A stretch of DNA of 64,000 nt from Lentibacillus lipolyticus (GTDB taxonomy: Bacteria; Bacillota; Bacilli; Bacillales; Amphibacillaceae), in the NCBI GenBank assembly GCA_004145795.1, contig SEIO01000008.1:1-64000 (forward strand), in the 5' to 3' direction. The stretch's first letter is position 1. Every line of letters begins with the position of its first letter. The position numbers and the translations under genes are program-made. The notes below the pieces were generated by a model, which saw nothing but the letters and a program-made list of their open reading frames with translations, searched no databases and had not been told where the DNA came from. Positions 35,184-45,180 of this stretch are shown one piece after another.

Positions 35184-36395
35184 TTATCCTTTGTTTGTTC
35201 CATACGGCTGTTTGTGCTGCAAGCTTTTCAGAACGATATAAAGCATCATGCAATCAGCAAATGATCCGGTATCGAGCGAAGTCAGTGTATTAATCTTTTG
35301 CAGGCGGTAAATCAGGGTGTTCCGGTGGATGAATAACTCCTTGGCCGCTTTGCTCATCGTTAGGTTATTTTCACAGTACGCGATCACACTTTCCGCCAAT
35401 TCTGGAAAGTGTTCATCCTCCAGAAGCCGTTTCAAGCGGAACTGTATTTTTTCACGGAATGGTTCAGGAAGCTGGTACGGAAGCAGTTTCTTGACCATAT
35501 CCCAGTTGTGATAGGTATATATATTCCTGGTTGGGTCAAATTGCTGGCCAAATTGGCGAAACGCCTCTGCTTCCTGGTAGGCTGCGCTGACACTTGTGAG
35601 CGATTCGGCCAGGCTGCCAGCCGCAACGGATGCATTTGTCACATGATACACGTCAAACATTTCCAGTAACTCCTCACTTTGGCTGGTGAACTCCTCCAGT
35701 GCTTCTAAATAAGCTAATTCCGAATCCACTTTTTTTAACAGGACGATTTTTTCTGTGTTCAAAAAAGAGCAAATGTCGTCATTGCCACTTTGATATGCTT
35801 TTTTCGTACATGTAAGCAGACGTTCTTTCAGTTGATCAATTGGTACCGTTTGCCGGATATTGCTGATGAGGGAGTCCCCGATATGGATTACAATGCAAAA
35901 ACGTTTGGCATTTAGGGAGATATTGAGCATACGGCAATACTCCTCAACTTTCACCCGGTTAATGGTTTCATTAAGCAGGATGTACTGGGCAAATGTTTCG
36001 ATTGTTTTGGTCTCCAATTCTTCCAATTGTTTACGAAACGTTTCCTGCCACGTTATTTCAACATATTGTTTGATGAGTCTTGCATATGGCTTTACTTCCT
36101 CAGGTGGGCCGATAATGCCAAGCACACCGACTGGCTGCCCGTTTATCTTAAGTGGTGCGGCCACCCCAGGAAGCACATTGGACATCCCTTGAATTTTCGC
36201 CTCGTTAAATGACAGGAAGGCATCCTGTGCGAGCACTTCCCTGGATGGTTCGTGTTGTTTTCCGATTCGGTCCGGGTCGGTGGAACCAATGATATAGCCG
36301 TTCGTATCACTTAAACTGATCGGAAACGGCAAAACTTCTGAAACCGCTTTCACCGTCCTTTGTGCAAATTGCACGAACCCCTTGATGTGGCTCAC
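35184..36395 (-). CDS. CdaR-family (sugar diacid regulator-like) transcription factor
   Basis: 403 residues. The N-terminal diacid-recognition domain (VKAVSEVLPFPISLSDTNGYIIGSTD, APLKINGQPVGVLGIIGPPEEVKPYARLIK) is followed by a GGDEF-like middle part. A C-terminal PucR-type helix-turn-helix (NLTMSKAAKELFIHRNTLIYRLQKI) ends the protein. Start GTG 36395; the site AAAGGA is very close, so a GTG seven codons inside is an alternative. It is divergent from the DAO oxidase/NSS transporter/OCD genes and is the likely activator of that catabolic region. The inducer is unknown and need not be a sugar acid. Confidence 0.85.
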   Translation of the reverse strand: MSHIKGFVQFAQRTVKAVSEVLPFPISLSDTNGYIIGSTDPDRIGKQHEPSREVLAQDAFLSFNEAKIQGMSNVLPGVAAPLKINGQPVGVLGIIGPPEEVKPYARLIKQYVEITWQETFRKQLEELETKTIETFAQYILLNETINRVKVEEYCRMLNISLNAKRFCIVIHIGDSLISNIRQTVPIDQLKERLLTCTKKAYQSGNDDICSFLNTEKIVLLKKVDSELAYLEALEEFTSQSEELLEMFDVYHVTNASVAAGSLAESLTSVSAAYQEAEAFRQFGQQFDPTRNIYTYHNWDMVKKLLPYQLPEPFREKIQFRLKRLLEDEHFPELAESVIAYCENNLTMSKAAKELFIHRNTLIYRLQKINTLTSLDTGSFADCMMLYIVLKSLQHKQPYGTNKG

Positions 36396-36558
36396 GTCCT
36401 TTCTTGAAGTATCTATTTCCTGTTATATATTGTATCATAATTTAGATAATTCAAACAGTAGTCACGGATTTTTGTTCACTTTAACCATAGCTGCCGAGCC
36501 GGTTCGTACGTTATAAATAAATGTAATATTAAGAATTCGATTATTATGGGGTGAATTT

Positions 36559-37725
36559 ATGGTGAAAAAAACGGATATTATCATTGTTGGCGGTGGCGTC
36601 GTTGGTTCAAGTATTGCTTTCAATTTGCTGCAGGATGGCTATGAGGGATCGATTACTATTTTTGAAAAAGACAAGATTTATGAGTTTGCATCAACGCCCA
36701 GAAGTGCAGGTGGGCTGAGGCAGCTGTTCACAACTGCTGTTAATATACAGCTGAGCAGATACGGTCTGCAAAAATATAAAACGTTTCCGGAAGATATGGC
36801 AGTTAATGGGGAAAAGGCAGAAATTGATTTTAAGCAGCGCGGGTATCTGTTTTTAGCAAAGAATGAAAATATGGAACAGCTGCAGCAACAACTGCAGCTT
36901 CAGCAGAAATATGGTGTCCCGGCTGAATTACTGGCAAAAGAGGAACTGCAGTCCGTCATTCCTGAATTAGTCATCGATGATCTGCAGGGAGGCCTTTACT
37001 GCAGTGAGGATGGCTATCTGGATCCGTATTCGGTGATGCAGGGTTATGTACGTAAAACAAAGCAGCTTGGTGGTGCGTACGTTTATGAAGAAGTTGAGGA
37101 GATTTTGACAGAGAGGGGGAAGGCAACGGGTGTCCGGCTAAAAAGTGGAGAAGAATATCACGCGCCTATTGTCATTAATTGTGCCGGACCATGGGCGCCG
37201 GAGCTGAGTGAAAAAATTGGCCTGCCGCTGCCAATAGTGCCTTTGAAACGGCAAATCATTCAGTTTGATGTTGCAGAACCGTTGGAAAATTATTTGCCGC
37301 TGACAATTGATCCAAGCGGTGTGTATTTCCGGCATGAAGGAAACGCGCTGATAACCGGCTTTTCTGAAAAGATAAAACCAGGCATTGACTTCAGGTGGAA
37401 TCGATCCTTTTTTGAAGAGCAGCTTTGGCCGATCTTAGCGGAACGAATCCCCAATTTTGAACGGGCCAAGATTAACCGGGGCTGGGCCGGGATTTATAGT
37501 CACAATACGAAAGATCAGAACGCTATTATTGGCAAGCATCCGCAGCTTGACGGCTATTACATGGCATGTGGATTCAGCGGTCACGGCATGCAACAGGCAC
37601 CGGGCGTCGGGAAGGGATTGTCTGAATTAATACGAAAAGGACGCTACGAGACGCTCGATTTAAGTCCGCTCCGATTTGAACGCTTTGCCAGAAATGATTT
37701 GGTTATTGAAGGGGCCGTTGTGTGA
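36559..37725 (+). CDS. FAD-dependent amine/amino-acid oxidoreductase (DAO family)
   Basis: 388 residues of the DAO fold. The FAD-binding loop is DIIIVGGGVVGSSIAFNLL, and near the C-terminus GYYMACGFSGHGMQQAPGVGKGLSELI is the second flavin contact. ASTPRSAGGLRQLF is typical of sarcosine-oxidase/FOXRED1-like members. It oxidises an N-methyl or secondary amino acid or imino acid; the exact substrate is unknown. GGGGTGA precedes the ATG. Next is an NSS transporter 134 bases downstream, then an OCD-family gene. It probably belongs to the CdaR-regulated unit. Confidence 0.87.
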   Translation: MVKKTDIIIVGGGVVGSSIAFNLLQDGYEGSITIFEKDKIYEFASTPRSAGGLRQLFTTAVNIQLSRYGLQKYKTFPEDMAVNGEKAEIDFKQRGYLFLAKNENMEQLQQQLQLQQKYGVPAELLAKEELQSVIPELVIDDLQGGLYCSEDGYLDPYSVMQGYVRKTKQLGGAYVYEEVEEILTERGKATGVRLKSGEEYHAPIVINCAGPWAPELSEKIGLPLPIVPLKRQIIQFDVAEPLENYLPLTIDPSGVYFRHEGNALITGFSEKIKPGIDFRWNRSFFEEQLWPILAERIPNFERAKINRGWAGIYSHNTKDQNAIIGKHPQLDGYYMACGFSGHGMQQAPGVGKGLSELIRKGRYETLDLSPLRFERFARNDLVIEGAVV

Positions 37726-37859
37726 GCGCAAATGAAAGGGCTTACAGATTATAAGGCGGAAGGCGGCAACTCCTGAGGGGAAGCGTCCGACTTTCATGAA
37801 ATCAAACTTTAAAAGAACCGGCTGCTGGTGTGGGGAGAAATGAATGAAGGGAGATTTTT

Positions 37860-39218
37860 ATGCAGGATTCAGATAAAGGAAAAGGAAGGGAGAACTGGAG
37901 CAGCAGGCTTGGCTTTATCATGGCGGCTTCGGGATTCGCTATAGGACTTGGGAACATATGGCGATTTCCTTATATTGCCGGTAATAATGGTGGGGGCGCC
38001 TTTTTGCTTATTTATCTTCTTATTGTGCTCGTTATTGGTATCCCACTGTTTTATGCTGAAGCTGGGTTAGGGAGAAAGGCTCAGGCCGGTGCAATTACGG
38101 GGATGCGCAAATTAGCCGGTAAGGGAAGCCCTTGGGTATCCATCGGTTGGCTTGGAACATTGGCGGCATTGTTGATTATGTCCTACTACCTTATGATTAT
38201 GGGCTGGTTGTTTGCATATTTTTTTAATATTGGTATTGGCACGTTCCAGGGGATAACTTCTGAACAAGCAGCGGTTATTTATGAAGATTTGATTTCGAAT
38301 CCAATTGCGGTCATAGGCTACAGCATCATTCCGACATTGCTTCTAGGCATCATTGTTGCGAAAGGCGTTAAGGACGGCATTGAAAAATTTGTAAAAGCTG
38401 TTATGCCTCTTTTGTTTATCATGTTAATTTTCCTGGCTATTTTCTCTTTGTCATTGCCTGGATCATTTGAGGGGGTTGCATGGTATTTACAGCCTGACTT
38501 TTCTCAGATCAATGCAAATACGGTACTGGCGGCACTCGGTCAGGCATTTTTCTCAATTGGTATTGGCTTGGCATCGGCTTTTACCTATGGAAGTTATTTA
38601 AAACCAAATAATTCGAACTTGGTAAAGGACGGTGCCTGGGTCGTTTCACTGGACACATTTATCGCATTCTTATCGGGTTTGGTTATTTTTCCAGCTTTGT
38701 TTGCCTTTCAAATGGCACCAAATTCTGGGCCTGGATTATTATTTCTTACCATACCGACATTGCTTGACCAAATGCCGTTCGGATATGGTTTTGGTTTAGT
38801 CTTCTTCAGCCTGGTCATCATCGGCTCCATCACCACAGGCGTGGGTCTGATTGAAACACTTGCAGTCAATGTATCTGAATTGTTTGACTTAAGAAGAAAA
38901 ACAAGTGTCTGGCTGATTATCGGCGTAACATTTGTTATGGCAATCCCATCCATTCTATCACAAGGCCCATGGTCAAACGTACAAATTTTTGGTATGGATA
39001 TTTTTGGCCTGATTGACTACGTATCCGGGAATATTCTTCTGACATTAGGTGGGCTCTTGATTTCATTGTATGTGGTATTCCAGTGGACGTTTAACCGTTT
39101 CATACATGACTTGAATACTGGAACAGATACATTGAGGCTCTCATCTGCCTGGAAACCGGTCATCAGCTACCTTATCCCGTTATCGATTGTCATCATTCTC
39201 ATTACCGGTCTGATTTGA
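37860..39218 (+). CDS. Neurotransmitter:sodium symporter (NSS) family transporter
   Basis: 452 residues with about 11-12 membrane helices. The first helix has the hallmark SRLGFIMAASGFAIGLGNIWRF, whose unwound glycine and backbone coordinate Na+ and the amino acid, as in LeuT. Helix 3 and the later GQAFFSIGIGLASAFTYGSYL segment are also typical. It should import an amino acid or related amine with Na+, consistent with flanking amine-oxidising enzymes. GAAGGGAG precedes the ATG. The 134 bases upstream hold a G+C-rich patch (GGCGGAAGGCGGCAACTCCT) that looks like a repeat remnant. Confidence 0.9.
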   Translation: MQDSDKGKGRENWSSRLGFIMAASGFAIGLGNIWRFPYIAGNNGGGAFLLIYLLIVLVIGIPLFYAEAGLGRKAQAGAITGMRKLAGKGSPWVSIGWLGTLAALLIMSYYLMIMGWLFAYFFNIGIGTFQGITSEQAAVIYEDLISNPIAVIGYSIIPTLLLGIIVAKGVKDGIEKFVKAVMPLLFIMLIFLAIFSLSLPGSFEGVAWYLQPDFSQINANTVLAALGQAFFSIGIGLASAFTYGSYLKPNNSNLVKDGAWVVSLDTFIAFLSGLVIFPALFAFQMAPNSGPGLLFLTIPTLLDQMPFGYGFGLVFFSLVIIGSITTGVGLIETLAVNVSELFDLRRKTSVWLIIGVTFVMAIPSILSQGPWSNVQIFGMDIFGLIDYVSGNILLTLGGLLISLYVVFQWTFNRFIHDLNTGTDTLRLSSAWKPVISYLIPLSIVIILITGLI

Positions 39219-39303
39219 CGTGTTGGGGACTGTTGTTGTAATAATTTGAATCTTTTGCACCATATTGTATAATGGGTAAAAATCTGTGAGGGGGCTAGGC
39301 CAA

Positions 39304-40272
39304 ATGTTATTTTTGAGCGAACAAAATATCCAAGAAGCGGTGACGATGAAAGATGTGATTGATGCAATCGATGCGACATACAGCGTCTATGAATCTGGTG
39401 AATTTCAAATGCCGGAAAGGATGCAGGTAAAAGATGACGATAATACGCTGCTGCTGATGCCTTGTTTCACAACGGAAGCGATTGGCACCAAACTTGTGAC
39501 AGTATTTCCGAACAACCAGACACTCCCGACGCTGCACGGGCTTGTTGTATTGAATGATAGCGAATCAGGTAACATTAAAGGTATTTTAAATGGATCTTTC
39601 TTGACAGGTATGCGGACTGGTGCCATTGGTGGATCCGGTGTACGTCATTTGGCTAAACGTGATGCTGATTCATTGGCAATTATCGGTACCGGTGTGCAAG
39701 GATTCTACCAGGCTATCGCCGCGTGTACGGAAAGACCTGTCAAAAATATTTATCTCTATAACCGTTCTCAGGAAAAATTATCACCATTTAAAGATGCACT
39801 AAGCAAATGGATTGGCGAAGAAGTTTCTATACATTTCACATCATCCGCTGAAGAAGCCATCCAAGATGCAGCCATTGTTATAACTGCCACCACATCCAAA
39901 GAACCCGTCTTGCCGGATAATCCGGACCTGCTTAAGAACAAGTTATTTATCGGGGTTGGTTCCTTCCAGCCGACCATGCGAGAATTCCCCGAATCCCTAT
40001 ACAACATAGCTGACCACGTGATTGTTGATACCGACCACGCGATTGAAGAATCCGGCGATATTGCCACACCAATCGAGAAAGGATGGGTCAACCGGGAATC
40101 CATCGGAACATTGTCACAACATGTTTTAAACAATAACGCCGAGCTGACTGTCCAAGAGGGAAAGAGTGTGGTGTTTAAGTCAACCGGAATGGCTTTATTT
40201 GACGTGGTTGTTGCAAATTTGATGTACCAAAAAGCACAGGAGAAGGGGATTGGAACAAGGCTGACGATGTAG
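39304..40272 (+). CDS. Ornithine cyclodeaminase / mu-crystallin family protein
   Basis: 322 residues. The Rossmann motif is LAIIGTGVQGFYQAIAA, and the segment LNGSFLTGMRTGAIGGSGVRHLAKRD contains the substrate-contact region. Family members are ornithine cyclodeaminases, ketimine (delta1-pyrroline-2-carboxylate) reductases or alanine dehydrogenases. The ATG at 39304 has AGGGGGC upstream. Placed after a DAO oxidase and transporter and before an opine-oxidase-like dehydrogenase, a ketimine reductase role for a cyclic imino acid is the most attractive idea, but it is inference. A terminator lies 136 bases downstream. Confidence 0.85.
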   Translation: MLFLSEQNIQEAVTMKDVIDAIDATYSVYESGEFQMPERMQVKDDDNTLLLMPCFTTEAIGTKLVTVFPNNQTLPTLHGLVVLNDSESGNIKGILNGSFLTGMRTGAIGGSGVRHLAKRDADSLAIIGTGVQGFYQAIAACTERPVKNIYLYNRSQEKLSPFKDALSKWIGEEVSIHFTSSAEEAIQDAAIVITATTSKEPVLPDNPDLLKNKLFIGVGSFQPTMREFPESLYNIADHVIVDTDHAIEESGDIATPIEKGWVNRESIGTLSQHVLNNNAELTVQEGKSVVFKSTGMALFDVVVANLMYQKAQEKGIGTRLTM

Positions 40273-40654
40273 AGACGATCAACTGGGTTATTGTCCACCG
40301 TACCTGAAACAACTAATCGTCAAATCGAAGCACCAAATATATTCGCACCAAAAATAGATATCAAAGGGAAACGGGTAAATGGATGGAAAACAAGAAATAA
40401 AGGGTGAGCGCTCCTTCCCGTGAAGGAGCGTTTTTATTATAAGTCCTAAAATACGGATCAAAGGATCCCTGGAGTCCGATGAAGCAAGTGCTTCTAGACG
40501 ACCGATTGCACATCAATAACGCCGAAACAGTCGCACATCAGGTATCGCCATTCCAAAAACTTCAACAAATTGGGTATTTAGCGCATTAAATAATCTGATT
40601 ATTAATAAAATTATCCTAACACAAACTTTATCCCTGAAAACGAAGGAGGTGCCG
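40273..40654. other. Spacer between the OCD gene and the dehydrogenase operon
   Basis: 382 bases. It holds the terminator at 40409-40438 and, to its right, an A+T-rich stretch that must carry the promoter of the downstream four-gene unit. The decisive -10/-35 pair could not be picked with confidence. No reading frame of note. Confidence 0.5.
40409..40438 (+). terminator. Intrinsic terminator
   Basis: CGCTCCTT (40409-40416) pairs with AAGGAGCG (40423-40430) around CCCGTG, followed by TTTTTATT. Confidence 0.9.
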
Positions 40655-40930
40655 ATGGACAAAAGAACCGAAATCTGTCGCTGTGAAGAAGTGAAATTGG
40701 GTGAAATCCTAAACGCCATCAATAACGGAGCTAAAACGTCCAAAGCATTGAAATTAGCAACAAGGGCCGGAATGGGCATATGTCAGGGCCGGACGTGTCA
40801 GCCAGTTTTGGAGCAAATTATTTCCTATTATACCAATCAAAACATACAGGAAACACCAGGATTAAGTACGAATCACCCGGTTCGGCCGCTCAGTCTGGAG
40901 GAATTAGCTGGAAACAGAAAGGATTTGTGA
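40655..40930 (+). CDS. BFD-like [2Fe-2S] protein of an opine-oxidase-type dehydrogenase
   Basis: 91 residues. It carries the bacterioferritin-associated-ferredoxin-like cluster ligands CRCEEV (two Cys) and CQGRTC (two Cys), about 33 residues apart, inside the typical LGEILNAINNGAKTSKALKLATRAGMG helix context. In HcnB/OoxA-type enzymes this domain is normally the C-terminal part of the alpha subunit; here it is a separate gene. GAAGGAGGT precedes the ATG at 40655. First gene of a tight four-gene unit (2-base gap to the next). Confidence 0.85.
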   Translation: MDKRTEICRCEEVKLGEILNAINNGAKTSKALKLATRAGMGICQGRTCQPVLEQIISYYTNQNIQETPGLSTNHPVRPLSLEELAGNRKDL

Positions 40931-40932
40931 CG

Positions 40933-41232
40933 ATGCGAATAACTGAACATCCAGTACTAGGTAAACTTGAAAAGAAACCTGTGACATTTTCGTTTAACGG
41001 AAAAAAGTATGAGGCTCAGGCAGGAGAATCCATTGCCGCGGCCTTACTTGCTAATGACATTCGCATTTTACGCTATACGGAAAAACATGGTACTCCAAGG
41101 GGTATTTATTGCGGAATTGGTCATTGTTATGAATGCCGGGTAATGGTTAATGGTGAACGAAATTTCCGGGCATGTATCACACCTGTCAAACAAGACATGC
41201 AAATTCTGTCACAACATGGAGAAATTCTATGA
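40933..41232 (+). CDS. HcnA-like [2Fe-2S] ferredoxin subunit
   Basis: 99 residues. A plant-type ferredoxin fold with cluster ligands in YCGIGHCYECRVMVNG and the following RAC. FNGKKYEAQAGESIAAALLAN matches the N-terminal half of HcnA/sarcosine-oxidase gamma-like subunits. It would pass electrons from the flavoprotein subunits. AAAGGA lies nine bases before ATG 40933. The stop overlaps the start of the next gene (ATGA), so the chain is translationally coupled. Confidence 0.85.
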   Translation: MRITEHPVLGKLEKKPVTFSFNGKKYEAQAGESIAAALLANDIRILRYTEKHGTPRGIYCGIGHCYECRVMVNGERNFRACITPVKQDMQILSQHGEIL

Positions 41233-42449
41233 CTTACGATCTAGTGGTTATCGGCGCTGGTCCTGCAGGAATGAGCGCAGCTATAAAAGCGGCAAAAGCT
41301 GGTGCGCATGTTGCAATCATTGATGAAAATCCAGTTTCCGGCGGTAAGTTATTAGGTCAATTGTATCACGAACCGGATTCCGGATGGTGGGTCGGAAGGA
41401 ACATTGCCCGGGAAATGATAGCAAAAGCTTCGAGTTTGGGTGTTGCCATATTCCGCAAAATGGAAATATGGGGGATTTTTCCAAAATGGAACATTATGTT
41501 GAACAACGGGGAAAGGTTGACGACGGAACATGTACTAATTGCAACAGGAGCAGCTGAAAAGGCGATACCTGTCGAAGGATGGACGAAACCAGGTGTAATG
41601 GCTATTGGAGCGGCACAAACCTTGACGAATTTTCATCGTGTCAAACCTGGTAAAAAAGTTGTCATTATTGGTGTTGATCCACTTTCGTTATCCGTTGCAC
41701 AAGAATTGAAAATGGCTGGAGTAGAAGTGGCAGGTATTTATCCGCCCCCAGCAACTGAAGTTTCCTCAGATAAATCGAATCCGAAGCAAATCATTCAGGG
41801 ATTATCAGCGATGGCACATCTCGCCCCCAATGCATTACTAAAGGCAGCCGGTAAAGCGGCTAACCATCCAACTATAAAAAACATCGCAGCAAAATGTTAT
41901 CCGAGTTTTGGTGTGAAGGTATGGGGAATTCCGCTTCATTTACGAAAAACAATTACTGCGATTGAGGGAGAAAAACAAGTGGAACAAGTACGGATAACCG
42001 CCATTGATGGAAACGGCAACCAGAAAAATGGCCGGACCAAAACCATGGGTGTGGACTGTGTCTGCATTTCAGGAGGATTGTACCCATTATCAGAATTAGC
42101 TGAAGCGGCTGGATGTGACTTTGTTTATATAGAAGAACTGGGTGGACACGTGCCTCTGCACAGTCCGGAACTGGAAACGACAAAGGACGGAATTTATGTT
42201 GCGGGTAATATTACAGGAATTGAAGGTGCGAAAGTTGCCATGGCACAGGGGGAGCTTGCCGGTACAGCAATTAGCTCCAGACTTGGCTTGCTGCAAAAAG
42301 GATCGGATGCTATCAGCGAGGCACAGGTAAAAGTGCAGGATGCCAGGGCGAACGCAGTTATTACATTCCAGCAGCACATTGAATCCGGCCGAGAAAAGTT
42401 AGCCCAGTGCTGGCACACAAATGTGCAGACTTCATCAGGAAAGGGGTGA
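41229..42449 (+). CDS. HcnB/OoxA-like FAD/NAD-binding subunit
   Basis: 406 residues. The N-terminal FAD loop is DLVVIGAGPAGMSAAIKAAKAGA; a second nucleotide-binding stretch is KVVIIGVDPLSLSVAQELKMAG. The end, DGIYVAGNITGIEGAKVAMAQGELAG, is the usual FAD-contact segment. In hydrogen cyanide synthase, octopine/nopaline oxidase and D-hydroxyproline dehydrogenase this is the alpha-type subunit. It lacks the C-terminal BFD domain, which is encoded separately upstream. Start ATG overlaps the previous stop; it is followed by the DAO-fold subunit after 4 bases. Confidence 0.87.
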   Translation: MTYDLVVIGAGPAGMSAAIKAAKAGAHVAIIDENPVSGGKLLGQLYHEPDSGWWVGRNIAREMIAKASSLGVAIFRKMEIWGIFPKWNIMLNNGERLTTEHVLIATGAAEKAIPVEGWTKPGVMAIGAAQTLTNFHRVKPGKKVVIIGVDPLSLSVAQELKMAGVEVAGIYPPPATEVSSDKSNPKQIIQGLSAMAHLAPNALLKAAGKAANHPTIKNIAAKCYPSFGVKVWGIPLHLRKTITAIEGEKQVEQVRITAIDGNGNQKNGRTKTMGVDCVCISGGLYPLSELAEAAGCDFVYIEELGGHVPLHSPELETTKDGIYVAGNITGIEGAKVAMAQGELAGTAISSRLGLLQKGSDAISEAQVKVQDARANAVITFQQHIESGREKLAQCWHTNVQTSSGKG

Positions 42450-42453
42450 TTGG

Positions 42454-43614
42454 TTGGAAATTGCGGACGTGGTCGTGATTGGCGGTGGTGTTATTGGCAC
42501 ATCGGTTGCATATCAGCTGGCAAAAACAAAGCGTAAAGTAATGCTCATCGAAAAAGGGGAGATTGGGGGACAGACTTCCGGTTCGTGCGACAAGGCTATC
42601 TTTTTACAATCAAAACAACCTGGGTTACCGATACAAATGGCAAAAGCCAGCATGCGATTATACGAAAATCTGGAAGACGAATTAGGTATGTCCATTGAAT
42701 TCAAGAAGAATGGTGGAATGATTGTCATAGAGTCTGACACACATATGGATGCGATGGCGAAATTTGTGAAAGAGCGGAAGAAAGCCGGGATGGACGTGAA
42801 ATTATTGGACCGGAACGAAACACTCGCTTGGCAGCCGGGCTTGTCCTCTCATATTGCTGGTGCAGCATTCAGCAAGGAAGATGCAGAAGTCAATCCGCTA
42901 CGCCTAAGTCAGGCATTCGCACAAGCGGCAAAGCGGTATGGGGCAGTCGTGCGCACACATACAGAAGTGACCGATATCATATGTGCAGACGGAAAAGTGA
43001 CAGGCGTTCAGACAACAGATGGAAAAATTGCTGCGGAGACCGTTGTGAACGCTGCAGGGCCGTTCGCCTCGCAGATTGCCGAAATGACTGGGATAGGTTT
43101 GACCATCATGCCGCGTCGTGGAGCTATTCTTATCACGGAAAAAATAGAGCCATTCATTCACGGGAATATTTTATGTTCCCAGTACATTGCGGCCAAACAC
43201 GCTGCGAGTGGCGACGGTGATATACCTCCGTATGGTATTGGACTTTCCCTGGGTCAGACAGAAAGGGGTAATCTATTAATCGGAGCAAGTAGGGAGTTTA
43301 AGGGATATGATAAGGCAGTTGGCCCCGATGTGCTATCAGCCATTGCCAGCCATGCAACCCGTATTGCGCCCGCATTAAACAACGTCAACATCATTCGTAC
43401 CATGGTCGGGTTCAGGCCGTTCACAGGAGATGGACTGCCAATTATTGATAAAGCAAAGGCGGTGGAAGGATTCATCACAGCAGCGGGGCATGAGGGGGAC
43501 GGGATAGCGCTTGCACCGATTACTGGACACTTGGTTATCAGTTTGTTAGAAGACGAGGAGCACTATAAGGATTGGTTAAAACGATTGCGTCTGGAACGCA
43601 TGCATGAAGTATAA
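42454..43614 (+). CDS. HcnC/OoxB-like DAO-fold subunit
   Basis: 386 residues. FAD loop DVVVIGGGVIGTSVAYQLAKT, the GGQTSGSCDKAIFLQSKQPG segment, NAAGPFASQIAEMTGI and the C-terminal GFITAAGHEGDGIALAPITGHL are all present. This is the catalytic beta subunit that oxidises an amino or imino acid (glycine in Hcn, opines in Oox, D-hydroxyproline in some Gram-negatives). The TTG at 42454 is used, with AAAGGGGTG upstream. It completes the four-gene dehydrogenase. The substrate is undetermined. Confidence 0.88.
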   Translation: MEIADVVVIGGGVIGTSVAYQLAKTKRKVMLIEKGEIGGQTSGSCDKAIFLQSKQPGLPIQMAKASMRLYENLEDELGMSIEFKKNGGMIVIESDTHMDAMAKFVKERKKAGMDVKLLDRNETLAWQPGLSSHIAGAAFSKEDAEVNPLRLSQAFAQAAKRYGAVVRTHTEVTDIICADGKVTGVQTTDGKIAAETVVNAAGPFASQIAEMTGIGLTIMPRRGAILITEKIEPFIHGNILCSQYIAAKHAASGDGDIPPYGIGLSLGQTERGNLLIGASREFKGYDKAVGPDVLSAIASHATRIAPALNNVNIIRTMVGFRPFTGDGLPIIDKAKAVEGFITAAGHEGDGIALAPITGHLVISLLEDEEHYKDWLKRLRLERMHEV

Positions 43615-43709
43615 AGATCGGAATTTTTCTGGAATGTTGATGTATACTGCCGTCCGACACGAAGGCATATCCGGTTTTTTCTTATATCAGATAAAGGGAG
43701 TTGGTATGC

Positions 43710-45055
43710 TTGGTCGAAATTGGCTTACCACTGGCGTTATTGTTTGTTATTGCTTTGGTGAAAAAGATTCCATGGATTGGCGGCGAAATTCGAATTGCAC
43801 TGCTTGTCGCAGCTATATCATCGGCAATTATTTCGGGTCTCCATTTGGATGAAACCATTCTCGCATTTATCGATGGTATTGACCGTCTGTCCTGGGTCAT
43901 CATGCTGTCTCTTTTTGGTAGTATTTATGCTGAATCACAGGTCAAATTGGGGGCCATGGATACTACCTTAAATAGCCTCCGGGCTGCGTTTGGGAATTCA
44001 CCAAAAGGATTGATTACCGCTGTGTTTATTACCTTGATTATTGGCGGTTCATTTCTTGGTGATGCAATTGCTGCAGCGACCGTTATTGGATTTCTCGTTA
44101 TCCATTCGCTTACCGAATTAAAATTAAAGCCGGAACAGATTGGTATGATTATCCTGTTGGGCGCCTCTATTGGTTCCATTATGCCTCCTATCACACAAGG
44201 CGTTTTCCTTTCAGCTTCCCTTGTGGGTGTCAATCCCAATCCAGTTATTAAACTAGCATTTATCACCGTTACCATTGGTGCCGTCTTGGCCATCCTGGAA
44301 TCGTTTCGGTTTGTCCGCGGCCAAAAGATGCCTTCTGAATTAATTCCGGAACAGTCAGTATTTCAAATATTAATGGGAAGACACTTATTCCGCTTTTCGT
44401 TTTAATCGTAATTGTGATGGCCAATACCTTGTTTGACTATAATATTTTTACAGAGTTTGCTTTCTTTGCTGCCATCACGACTCCTCTTATGGAAGTGCCA
44501 ATTTTGCAGGGGATAACTTTTCAAGTTGTCAGTGCGATTGTGGTCGCTATCCTGGTTAGCTTTTTGTTCCCTTCCGTTCGACGCGAAACAAAAGGGGTAC
44601 TCAAAAACGGACTGGGAAAAGTAAATAAGACTGTGCAAATCCAGGTTTGTGCTGGGATCATGGTAGGTGTCTTTTACGCATCGGGACTTATCGATAAAGT
44701 AGGTGCCATGACGGAAACCTTAACATCATCCATGGTTAAAATCGGCGGTGGCTTTGCGATGGTTGTTATCGGCATGCTGACCGGATCGCAAACAACGGCT
44801 CAATCGGTAATCATGACGTTTGTTGGTCCAATGCTGGAAAGCCTGCATACCGATCCGACGTTAATAGCATTAGGTGCATCCCACATAGCTGCAGCAGGTC
44901 AGAATATGCCGCCAGTTGGGCTGACAGCCTTTGTTATATGCGGGTTGATAGGCGGGATTTTGAATACAAAGGTGGATCCACTTAAGGTTATGTTTCTCGC
45001 ATTGCCAAACTCCCTTTATTTTTTGTTGATCGGTTTGCTTGTGTGGTTTATATAA
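43710..45055 (+). pseudogene. TRAP-type large permease (DctM-like), broken by a -1 frameshift
   Basis: An approximately 448-codon permease split into two frames. The first part (to GMRHLFRF near 44405) and the second (from TLIPLFVLIVIVMANTLF) join perfectly if one A is restored in ATGGGAAG at 44373-44380, giving MGKTLIPLF. Both halves have membrane helices and TRAP-like segments (GGSFLGDAIAAATVIGF, IGSIMPPITQG, GASHIAAAGQNMPPVGLTA). TTG 43710 has AAAGGGAG nine bases upstream. No small TRAP subunit or binding protein is nearby. It would import an organic acid for the adjacent dehydrogenase; it is now inactive or reflects a base-call error. Confidence 0.8.
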
Positions 45056-45180
45056 AATTCTATCGTGGTTGGCACTAGTTCTTGTATGATATACCTCCAT
45101 AATCTCGTACCAATATGAAATATGATGAATATTGTAGCGGGAGCTGTTTATTTCAATTCTGATGGGAAAGGGGTTTTTCT

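Noticed and set aside
44370-44414. Programmed -1 ribosomal frameshift in the TRAP-type permease
   Set aside because: No slippery heptamer or stimulatory stem is present, and the join is best explained by one missing A.
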